Origin: Chanos chanos
Taxonomy: Eukaryota; Chordata; Actinopteri; Gonorynchiformes; Chanidae
Length of the DNA: 64,000 bases
Assembly: GCF_902362185.1 (NCBI RefSeq)
Contig: NC_044498.1
Coordinates: 38,352,536-38,416,535 of the forward strand
Direction: 5' to 3'
The notes under the pieces were generated by a model. That model saw only the letters and a list, made by a program, of their open reading frames with translations, was not told the DNA's origin and searched no databases. This document shows, one piece after another, positions 1-12,100 of the stretch; positions within the stretch are counted from its first letter, which is position 1, and each line of letters starts with the position of its first letter. The position numbers and the translations under genes were made by a program.

Positions 1-86
1 GACAAAACCAAAGTGATGGAAAAAATAGAAAAGTAAATCTCTCAATTTGTAATAAACCATCATAACACATTAAAGCTACATTATAG

Positions 87-542
87 TTTATTACATATCA
101 AATTCATATAATTGTGTCACAGCCAGCTACAAAGAGTAGAGGGCACTCCATGAATTGTGATCATGTACCATAAAATGTTCCTTCTATTCCACCACTAAAA
201 GTAATTGCACTAGTCGATGCACGTTTAACGCACATACAAGTTCCCTTTTAACACTGAGCCATGGGAGTAGGGAGGTGGGAGGGAATTTAGAAAATATAAG
301 GCAGTTTAGGATTAATTTCTGACATAGCCAGAACACTTTTTGATGGAATGTTTGTCTTGACAAAACTGTCCCAGCAGAGTTTGTTTTTCTTTTCATAAAA
401 AGTTTGCTTTCCACATAACAATTCATTAGGTTGATTACTTATACAAGTGTAATTTTAACAACAGTACATAAAATAGTATTCAGGAATGCATAAGTTTGGT
501 CATTGTAAGGCATTTTTGGCAAATTTTGTAGTGTCCTTAAAT
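87..542 (-). other. rrbp1: rrbp1 3' UTR with poly(A) signal
   Basis: After the rrbp1 stop at 545-543, the minus strand runs with no ORF to an AATAAA hexamer at 92-87, the first plausible polyadenylation signal in the window. The UTR end beyond it is not determined. Confidence 0.45.
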
Positions 543-3130
543 TCAAACAGAGGTCCCTTGCTTTGGCTCCTCAACCCCATCCTGGAATAAAGACAACAAA
601 TAGTTTACTGATGGTATAACACAAAATGTGCTGACGCTATTAAATATAGACAGATAAACATACACATACATACGTGCACCATAACTTATTGCTGTAGTGT
701 CAGTGTTACCTTTCCCTGAAGTCGGTCCTGGAGGACCCTCACCGTGTCCCTCTCTTTGGCTAGCTGTTCCTGACTTGCTTTCAGGAGTTGCTGAAGTTTA
801 GTGGCTGCTTGGCCAAGATCTTTGGTCAGTTTCCTTTCTTTATCCAGGCGCTCCTAAAACATCAACTCATATCAATCAGTTTTTAGTTTTCAAAATTCAA
901 CAGAATCACTCTATATTGACCTAAAAGCTGACATCTTAAAATGTGACACGTAGCTGCTGGCCTTTAAACAGTATGTCTTATACTCAGTTTAAGTTTGTGC
1001 AGAGTTGGAAAAACAGTCTAAAGCTCGGAAAGGACGCGCTTTAAACGCAGCGCATGCTAATCAGACATGCTAAGTACCTTAAGCTGGGCCACATCCTCGC
1101 CGTCTGAGGAAGATGCATCCCCACAAGCTTTCAGATGATCCAGCTGGGCTTGAAGCTCTGTAACTGTTTTCAAGGCCTGTGAGAGAGAGAGAGAGAGAGT
1201 GAGAGAGAAGAAAAATCATTAATCGTCCTATATTAAGAAGCAGGTGACCAGGCAAACTAGCAGTCTCCCTGGCTAGTGTTTTAGTAATAATGAAACTCAA
1301 ATTTCAATGTGAACATGTCGTTCCAGGAGCAAAAACTGTCTGCATGTAGACGTGTGAACATGCTGAAGGAGGGGACTGTGGACTTGACCTGCTCATACTC
1401 CTCAGAGAGCTGCTGCCTCTGGAGCTCCTCCTCCTGCAGTTTCTCCTCAGTCTGCTCCAGTCGCACCTGGACCTGGACGAGACAAGAAACAGCTCTCACA
1501 ATACATAGTGTCTGTGCATTAGACAGAACACATGCATGCACACAACATGTCAGACAGACAAGTGCAGGCACACACACACACAGAAAATATCAGACACGCA
1601 TCTGCATAGGTCTGCCAACACACAAAAATCACACGCACACATCCTTATGTTTGGAAAAAAAAAATCCAAACTTTTCAAAATCCAAAATTTTTCAAAATTA
1701 AGTAAACATCAAGTGAATTTGTAACAAACAAAAGAGAGTTCTGTTATTGTGTCCATTAGTGTTGATTCTACTCTCAGCTGGAAAAAAACCAACAATCATT
1801 GGGTTAAAAGAGATGAGAAAAGGCGACAGAGCAAAATCAAGTGTTAGGAACGTGAGCAAGAGGATGAAGCCAAAGGTTGTACATGCTCAAACGAGTGAAG
1901 CGAGTGTGATTAATTACTGTAGCTGGTGGCACAAAAACAAAAGGTATTGTTAGCGTTGTGAGTGACTTGGCTTTTGCTCCTGGGGAAATACTGGACACAG
2001 TGGATAGACCAACAGGACAGAGCTGAATTCTTGATAAGCTGGTAAAACCCTAAACACATACAAGTGTTCAGACAACTTTGATAGCGGTCATAGCAATCTG
2101 TGTCCAGTATTCCCAACTACTAGCAGCTTGCATGGAGACCCCTGAGTGGCTCTACACCCCAACCTGAGAGGCCTGTAGCTCCTCCTGCCTTCTCTGGGCA
2201 CTCTCCGTCATCTCACTCAGCTGCTGTCGCACCTGAAACATGAGGGCTGTCACTCGACACAAAACCACTGGTCTGTCCATCAAACCACTGCAAAGGGATC
2301 ACCTTCACTGTTCCTCCAACTAACACTGGAAATGCTGGGCTTTGTCACATGTGACAGGCTACACGACCCACAGCCTTCATTTGCCACTGCACAAGGACAC
2401 AAATGTTTAGGGAGTCAGACCAGCAGATGCACATGCTCTCTAAAGAGCCTTGTTTAGAGCTATGCAGCCTTCAAAGCTGTCATTCAATATTACCCATGAT
2501 TTAGTCAGATGGGACATGGCTATTTTGACTAAAGCCATCAGACAACAACATAGCCTGCAGGCAGAAGTGACCCCAGTCAAGATTACTGACCATATAAAAG
2601 GGCTTTCAGTCAAGACATGTATTTTCATCTGGCTCCTTAACCCCAGGGTCCTTGTCCAGTCACAAACCCAGCTACTGGTTGTGTAGAACTTGCTGGCACT
2701 ACAGCCGACAAAGCCACTCACCTTGGTGAGTTCCTCTCTCTGGGCCTGAGCCTCCTGTTGGGCCGCACTCAGCTGACTCTGAGAATCTGACAGCAGCTGT
2801 TTCAGCTGCGTGCACACACACACACACACACAGGGTTAACTCAGTCAGCAGCTAACATAGTTGCCCTATTTTTCAAAACACCTTCTAGAACAAATTCGTA
2901 AGAATATATAAATCAAAAACAAGAAAAACGCAACAGTTAGCCAGCGGGCAGAAATAGTAAGATATTGAACATATTCGCCACTGAAGCTGACGGGCATGTG
3001 CACACCCTCATGCCCGGTCTCACACACCTGTGTCATCTCCTCAGAGTAACTCTGACTGTCTGTTGTGGCTGACTCAACCTGTTTCTCCAGCTGGGCCTCC
3101 AGAAGCATCACTTGTTCCCTCAGCTACACT

Positions 3131-3173
<43 letters not shown>

Positions 3174-6100
3174 GACCAAGAGATGAGTTAAATTAAAAAT
3201 TCATCACATTACAATCTGAAAGAGAAGGAGAGAACTTCACAATGGCTTGTGTTCAGAAGTTGTTGTTAAATAAAACAGGTGATGAGTCATGTTCACATGG
3301 TAAAATATTTGTCAGAGAAATATGGAATGTATAAAAACATGGAAATATTTGGTTTGATCGTCCACGCGCGGTTTCTTAGGATCAAGTTGTGACTAACACA
3401 CTTGCCTTTTCTGTGTTTTGGCTTTCTGCCCTCAAACTCTCGGCTGTCTCTTCTAACGTGTGCGCCCTCTCCAGTGCCTGTAAAGGAGAACAAGGCCAGT
3501 TGAAAGCTCGTGCCAGCACGACACAGGTAAAGCAGGAAAAGGAGTATACACCACAGGCATGAACCAAAGCTCACCTGTCTGAGCTGTGCCTCTGACTCTG
3601 CCATTTTGGCTTTCCATACAAGCTCCTCCTCCTCCACGCTCCGCTGCAGGTCCTTCAGCATTCCCTCCTGAGCACATTTTCACAACACCCTCATTTCATT
3701 CCAATGTATCTCACCGTTACATTATATTACCCAACAATAATTAACACATACTACAATTGGACTGCCCCACATTTTTATACATTTGTCTCTCGTGGCAAAT
3801 ATAAGTAGATTGTAAGGTGAAAAATCCTAGAAAAATCAACAAAAATACATTTAAAAAAAAAAAAAAACAAACAAAAAAAACACATTGGTGCTTTGGAACA
3901 AAAAAAATGCATCTGTAGTGTAACATGTGTAAAGACATTTGTGAAGAGCAGGTGAACATTGTAAAACTCCACAGTGGCAAGGCGCCAGGGGTGGATGAGA
4001 TCCGCCCTGAAATGCTGAAGGCTTTGGATGTTGTTGGGCTGTCATGGCTGACACGCCTCTTCAACGTCGCGTGGGAGTCAGGGACAGTGCCTGTGGAGTG
4101 GCAGACGGGGGTGGTGGTCCCCATTTTTAAAAAAGGGGACCGGAGAGTGTGCTCCAACTATCGGGGTATCACACTACTCAGCCTCCCTGGGAAAGCCTAC
4201 TCTAGGGTATTGGAAAGGAGACTGCGGCCGATTGTCGAACCTCGGATACAGGAGGAACAATGTGGATTCCGTCCTGGCCGTGGAACAACGGACCAGCTGT
4301 TCACCCTCGCACGGATACTGGAGGGATCATGGGAATTTGCCAATCCAGTCTACATGTGTTTTGTGGACCTGGAGAAGGCTTACGATCGTGTCCCCCGGGG
4401 TGTCCTGTGGGGGGTACTGCGGGAGTATGGGGTGCCAGGTTCGCTGCTGCGAGCCATTCGGTCCCTGTACGGCCGCAGTGAGAGCTGTGTCCGTATTCTC
4501 GGCACAAAGTCAAGCTCATTCCCAGTGAGTGTTGGACTCCGCCAGGGCTGTACCTTGTCTCCGATCTTGTTCTTAATTTTCATGGACAGGATCTCAAGGC
4601 GCAGTCGGGGTGAGGAGGGTGTCCAGTACGGTGGCCTTAGGATTGCGTCTCTGCTTTTTGCAGATGATGTGGTTCTGTTGGCCTCATCAAACTGTGACCT
4701 CCAGCACACATTGGGGCGGTTTGCAGCCGAGTGTGAAGCGGTCGGGATGAGGATCAGCACCTCCAAGTCCGAGGCCATGGTCCTATGCCGGAAAAAGGTG
4801 GCTTGCCCCCTCCGAGTTGGGACTGAGTTCCTGCCTCAGGTGGAGGAGTTCAAGTATCTTGGGGTCTTGTTCACGAGTGAGGGTAAAATGGAGCGGGAGA
4901 TCGACAGGCGGATCGGGGCGGCGGCGGCAGTCATGCGGTTGTTGTACCGGACCGTCGTGGTGAAGAAGGAGCTGAGTCAGAAGGCAAGGCTCTCAATTTA
5001 CCAGTCGATCTTTGTTCCAACCCTCACCTATGGTCACGAACTCTGGGTAGTGACCGAAAGAATGAGATCGCGGATACAAGCGGCGGAAATGAGCTTCCTC
5101 CGCAGGGTGGCTGGGCGCACCCTTAGGGATAGGGTGAGGAGCTCGGACACCCGGGAGGAGCTTGGAGTAGAGCCGCTGCTCCTCCGCATTGAAAGGAGTC
5201 AGTTGAGGTGGTTCGGGCATCTCGTCAGGATGCCTCCTGGGCGCCTCCCTATGGAGGTGTTCCGGGCGCGACCAACTGGGAGGAGACCCCGGGGAAGACC
5301 CAGGACACGTTGGGAGAAATATATATCTCGGCTGGCCTGGGAACGCCTTGGGATCCCCCAGGAGGAGCTGGTGGATGTAGCCGGGGAAAGGGATGTCTGG
5401 GCGACCCTCCTCAGCCTGCTGCCACCGCGACCCGGTCCCGGATAAGCGGGAGAAAATGGATGGATGGATGGAGGTGAACATTGTGAGAATTGTAGTCTTA
5501 CCGTTTCAGTCAAGACACTCCTGTACTGGTCACACTCTGTCTGCAGGGTGTTACGGCTTTCCTCTGCCTCCTTCAGTTTCGCCAACAGCTCCTGGCAAAA
5601 AACAAAGACACTTGCATTTGGTCTCCTGTAGGGGGCACCAAAGGGTTACATTACCAGATAAACCTATTATTGCCCTTAATATTTTCTCTCTGTACCAACT
5701 AGAGCTATGGTCAGCTTTCCCAAATGATTTCAAATCTTAACTACTACAAATAAGATACAAAACAAAAAGAAATCTCTTCACTGAGCTCAGAGGCAAAGAT
5801 GCATCCTGTGTCAGTATTAATAAAGACGAAGGGAGCTCTTACTGGCAGTTCTGTGCTTTGCTGAGGTTCCTGACTTTGTTGTCTCTGACACAGACTCTCC
5901 TGAGCCTTCTCTGCAAATTCCTGCAACCATTTGGACTAGAGGACAGAACAGGATTGAGTTTACATCAGATCATTCAAAGAGAGAGGCCACATACTTATGA
6001 CTCTGTTTCTGTGAGAGGTAAGGGTCATATAAAGGGCTCAACAAAAGACAAAGGTCACTATGGATGCTCGGCTAAACAAAGCTGTTAGGAGAGAAATGTG

Positions 6101-9100
6101 ACCCTACATTTACCTGTTCTGTAGCTATGGTAATCTGTGGGAAGAGAGACTGAAGAACCTCCTTAGCCTCTGTCAGTTCAGCTTCCTTGTCCTGCAGTTA
6201 ACATACAATATGATTTAAAACACAGACAAGCCTGGGCCCTGACTGAAGTTGGCTGTGATCTACAAAAAAACAGCAATGGAATCTCATTCAGACACTACAT
6301 ACAAGCCCGTACCCCTCACTTTGTAAAGTATTATTGCACTGTTAATCAGTCCGTATTATTTAACAAATACGTCAGCTTAGAATGAACATCAAAAGGAGTG
6401 ACCTCACATGGTATTGTTACTGTGGAATGAGGAAGTGCCATCAAAAAGGACATGACCATCACTAATGGACACTGTGTTTATAATGACTGGACCATCAATT
6501 CTGCTGGGGCTCAGAAGATAAAGAGAAGTGTGCACGTGCGTTCTGTGAGAAAATGTCGGAAGTTGTACCAGACACACACACACGCACAGTTGTGACTTAC
6601 ACTGTTCTGACTCTTTGACTGTTCCAGATCTGCTTTCAGTAGCTGCAGCTCCTGCTGTACTGAGGACAATAGTGTTTCTTTCTCGGCTAGGCTGAAAATA
6701 AGAGCACAGTTCCAGAAAAAAAGTTTAAGACCCTGTGTCTCAGAGGGATAAGTATTGTACATTAACTGTAATAAAGAGTCAGAACAGTAAATGAATGAGG
6801 AATGAATTAAGAGGAATTATCTACCTGTTTTGCAGCAGCTCCAACTCCTCTGTCTTGTCTGAGGCCTAAAAAACAAAACAAAACAAAACCAAACCGATTA
6901 GATGCAGTGGGATTTCTTGATGTGGTAAGGCTAAAAGGCTGTGTACAGGGGAACTTACAGGGCTAGCGTTCTGTGCCGCTTCCACTTCTCTGTACTGCCT
7001 CAGTTCCTCTTCTAGAGAGGCCAACTGTGTCTCCCTTTCCTTCAGGCTAGGGAGGAAAAAAACAGTCTAGCTTTAGCCATTAACCGACACTTGCAAAAGC
7101 GTAAGGCGTAGGAAGTTTAGTTTAAATTAAGTATACCTGTTCTGCAAAAGTTCCAGTTCAGCTTGGTTATCCGGCTACAGGGTTAAAAACATTAAAATTA
7201 TCATTACTCAACAATGTATTCACATTTTAATGCTTTCTTGTTAAAACAACGACACAAAGTTTACATACTTTCTGTTCATTGTTTTGTTCCTGTTCCTTCA
7301 GCTGCTGAAGCTCTGCTCCGAGTGCTGCAACCTGTCCTTCTTTTTCTGTTAAACTAAAAGAGAAACAATGCAAAAATGAAATAGGCTTCTTCTTCCTGAA
7401 GTAAATTAGCTAAAAACAGGCGGGAAAATGTCTCTGAACAGGCAGGAAAATGTCCACAGCTCACCTGACTCGCAACTGTTCCAACTCTGAGGTGACATCA
7501 ACCTGTTTCAAATATTTAAGAGAACAACAAAAAGTGTCAATAACTGCTTTATCTGAGAAATATGTTTCAATGTGGGAAGCCATACCAATTAGGTTTGTGA
7601 GGAAAATGCTTAGATCAACAAAGGATGTAGTAACTTAGCAGACTTGCATTTTTAATTCTCTCCATTTCCTCTTTGAGGGTCTTCAGCTCTTCCTCAAGAT
7701 CTGCCACCTGCTTCACACCCTCACTCTGCCTGGGGGAGTAAAACACAAAGGTGGTGAAAGATTTTTACAACGGCAAAAGTTCACTGAATCTGATTCATTT
7801 CTTTTCCAGTCACAGTTTTCACAAATGCAAGTCAAAGTTCTCCGCTGGGCACAAAGTACACCTACACCATACAAAAACCATCACTGCACATTTATTAAGA
7901 AGAAAAACTAGCGACTTCTAGGTTGCTTCACTGGACCCAGTGCTGTAGATTTAAGAGTGGAAACTTACTGGCTTGGTGACTGTTTCTCAGCTTTTAGCTG
8001 GGCTAGTTCTTCCTCCAGTGCTACCACCCTGCTCTCTTTCTCTGCCAGGCTGAAAGGCACATTTTATCCAAAGTGAGGACAAATTTGTATCACTTACATT
8101 TATAACCTAACACATAGATACTAAAACTCACCTGCTTTGCAACTGTTCCAGTTCAGCTGTGTTCCCAGTCTGTTAAAATAAACATGAAGCCGTCTTTAGG
8201 AAGGATGATTGCAAATACAGATATTCCACATTATAAAGATCACTGCAGACCTTGCACTCCAACTTTGTGAGCAATTTGAAAGATTTCATCCATATTGGAT
8301 TCACAGACCAAAAGCCCCATAAATACAAAACAGACATTTCAAAAGATACCAAATGATAAATTATGATTTGAGCGTGTGAAGAAAGACCTAACCCTAATAA
8401 CAGTTTATTAAAGTTTAACTTGATGTCTGTCATTAGCAGACGCACTCACGGCATTAATGAGTAACTCCGTGCTCAGTTGGACTCACCTGTGTGTCCTGCT
8501 CTCTGTGCTGGCTGGCATCCAGCAGGGCCTGAATGGAGGTCACCTGGGCCTGCAGCTGCTGTTTCCCATCCTCCGCCTGCTTCAGCTGGGCCTCCAGAGC
8601 TTCCACCTGACCTTGCCGCTCTTTCAGCTCCGCTTCCACGTTAGCCGCACGGGCCTGGGCCTCTGCGACACAACAGGCCCCTTAGAAAGACACCCTCCAT
8701 TTCTACAAAACACTCGTTAAGCACCAACTACAGCTGCCGCAGTGAAAGGTTCCTCCCAGAAATGTGCTCAGTGACAAGTGGTCAGGTTACAAATACACTG
8801 CTCAGCTCTAAACAATGCCCATAGGGTTCAGCTGATTAGAACACACTACACTATATTAAAAGCTTGATAAACTAATTAAACAAAACGAATCTCCAGCGTC
8901 AGCACGTCAGGCGGACGCGTCATCGGTTGTGCGAGTCAGTGACAGACCTGTGAGAGCGGTGCTGCTCTGCTGGGCTTTCTCCAGCTCGCCCTGCAGGCTG
9001 CTGCTGCTGCTCTGAGCCTTCCTCAGCTCCTCACTCACCTCCTCCAGTCTCCTCTGGAGGGCCTGTTCGCTTGCCGCCCAACCCGCCTAAAGGAAGCGCA

Positions 9101-12100
9101 CACAAACAGTAACATCACATCACACACAGCCACGGTTAGTCAAATCACTTAAGGCAGGTTAACAAGGCCTGCATGCTCACGAATGTGACAGTGCAGGGAC
9201 CAAGAAAGGTAATGTAACAAGTCTCACGTAAAACAGGTGTGATACTGTACTGATGAATCAGTCAGTTGTACGGGTTTGTAATTAAGGCAAGTTAACTGAT
9301 CAAACTGACAGCATACTGACTCATTAACTCGGCACAGACCAGTACCCACCAGATCTGTCAGTTCTGACATGGGAATATAACAAATGCACTGTTATCGAAA
9401 TTTTCACTGGGCAGTAAGTTTGACCTTACGCAATTCACCAGGCTTGATTAATTCAGTTCTGAAACAAGGAAAAACATGTGCAGAATTTTTTTTTTTTTTT
9501 TGCCCTTTTTCCAGTATACTTATATAGACATAGCATTTAACCACATCTTCAGCATTCATTGCTCTGTTTCTTATCCAGTCTTGCCAGCCCAAGCAGTGAG
9601 AGGGGCAGTGCTCAGGCAGGCACACATTCCAGAACGTTCTGAGAGGTGCTCCCTGTGGGCTGCTAATGCATGGCCACATTCCAGCGCATTGAGCACAGTT
9701 CTGAATGATCGCGGCGCCAATCAAATGTTCCAACAGCACGACAACAATCCCATTAGAGAAACCAGGCATGGCGTAGGGGGAAAACGCTACGCTTTCCCGG
9801 CAAGTCTAAAAAAAAAAAAGTATCCCACCGCGCTGGCGGCCAAAGAAAAGTGGCGGTTTACGATAAGAAAACCAAATTGCACAGGCAGAGGCTTAAACAG
9901 CGTCAGAAGAAGATGATATTGTGTTCTGTCTCCCGAGGTCATTACGTAACTGTTGAACTCACCTGCAGCTGAGAGAGCTGTTTCTCAGATGCCACCACCT
10001 TAGCCTCTAGGCTCTTCCTGACTTGCTCATCTGCCTGCAGAGCGTCACTCTTCTCCCCCAACTCCTTCGTTAGCTTTGCACAGTCCTGCCGAAGCTTGGC
10101 AAGCTCTGCGTTTTGTCTGACAAAGAGTCAAGATTATACATATCTGAAGAATCTGATACTTACTTGTAAGTAATGAAGAGTCACAAATCAACTGAGTGCA
10201 ATGAGCGCTTAAAATGCCGTGCGCTGTGCGGACGGAAATGCTTCAGTTCATCTGATGACATGAAAGGAAAAGAAAACGGAAGGCTCACTTGCTCTCCGCC
10301 TGGCTGGTGGCTTGGTTGAGGGCATCGCGGAGTATGGAGTTCTCTTGCTGCAGCCGTGCAAGCTGGGCATTTGGACCCTTCTCCAACTGCTCCTGCAGAC
10401 TCGTGATCTGAGAGAGAAGAGACGCGCGTGAGTGCAGGATGAAAGTACAGAGTGGTGCGACATTGGTAAATACTGTATGAATGGCTAATGCAGGATATTA
10501 CAAACATGATGACTCAAATCTGCTACTTTCATACTGGAAACACGACAAATGAATCAATCGTTGAAAGAGTGGGGGGGCCCAGAAACGACTAACCCATCTT
10601 TGTCAGACCTATGAAAGAGAGACATTTTCCAAAAGGAGCACTTTAGTAATATTTGAGCAGAACTTCCACCTTAATCTTTTTTCCACCGTTTTATAACCGC
10701 AGAACCCTGACCATACCACGACTCAAAAAAAAAAAAAAAAAGAGAGACATTACAGAGCATAACCCACACACACACACACACAACCTATAAATGCCACATT
10801 GTTCACCCAGCCATCATCGGCCCTCGCCCCTCCTGACCTTGGCATTGAGTTTCTGTGTCTCGGCCACGTGGTCCTGGTAGCTGGCCTGCATCCGAGCCTG
10901 CAGAGCGATCATCTCCTGCTGCCGCGCACTCAGCTGGGAGCTCAGCTTCGTCTCCACATGAGCAACTTTAGACTTCTCGGCAGACAACTCCTACAGGTGA
11001 TTCACCAACATGCACAAGTTATTACAACACTCTCTCACAGAGCCATGTTTGATACTCTGACAAACCCTAGGCAGTGCCAGTTCCAGATACTGATGGTTAT
11101 TCTTGTGCTGCTGTTTACTGGCTTATATTTCTGCAGAAGGCAGATCAAAAGCCCGTGAGGAAGGCTTGCTTAATATAACATACGAAGGTTCCAGGAGCAT
11201 TATCAGCAACCGCTATGAACCAGAACTGCACAAACATGCAGAATCATCAAAGGCAGCTTTAAGGTTTGCAGTCGTGTGATGTTGGGTGTGTGCTGAGTGA
11301 GCTCGAACAAGAGCTTAAGGTATCACACCTTGGTCAGCTCCCTCAGACGGTTCTTGGCTGCCGCCGCGTCCTGCTGCTCTGTGGCCAGCTGTCTCTCTCT
11401 CTCCTCCAGCTGTTTCTTCAGTATGGCCACAGGGTCACCCTTCTGAGTGGCCTAAACACAAAACACAGACAGTCTGACTTAGACACTCCAGCTCCAGTCG
11501 GTCAGCACCCTGAGACGCTCTCCGTTCTCACACTCTGGGGACGGTGTGTAACGTCTGTGCGAGAAGGGTTGCCATTCAGGCATTCTTCAGACGTCACACA
11601 CAGTGGACTGCCTTATGTTGCTCTGTTAGACGGTGCGTGCATTCACCCGTCGAAATTTGCGATTAAAATAAAAGCTGTTTGGCCTCATAAACTACCGACT
11701 ATTCCAACAGCGTGTTCACAAGGGCAAACGTCTCTCTTAAAGAGAATGTTGTGCAAGTTCATTTACGCATTACGCGGACGTTAAAAGCTTGACAGCGCAA
11801 CCTGAATGCCAAGGATTTCTGAGTCTCTATACCGTGTGCCAGACGTCCTGAACGATGCCAGCCTTCTCCGAGATGATCTCAATCAGCTTATGAGCCTCCC
11901 CCTCACTGAACACCATGCTCTTCAACGTGCCAACCAAGGTCTTGTAGGGCAGGTACAATGGCACATCTGCAGAGTCTGCAGGTGGGGCTAAAAAGTGAAC
12001 ACAAGTCCATAGGAGTTTCAGTTAATGAGAGAAACAGGTATAAATAAAATAAATGAATAAAGCATAACTAGGCGAATTAATGAAGTACTCTTGAAAGCTG

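Noticed and set aside
3132-3169. CA and other microsatellites as possible CRISPR-like arrays
   Set aside because: Units are 2-4 bp with no spacers; the genome is eukaryotic.
11266-11784. 172-codon plus-strand open frame
   Set aside because: Its first part is the antisense of the rrbp1 exon at 11329-11451; the rest has no family resemblance.
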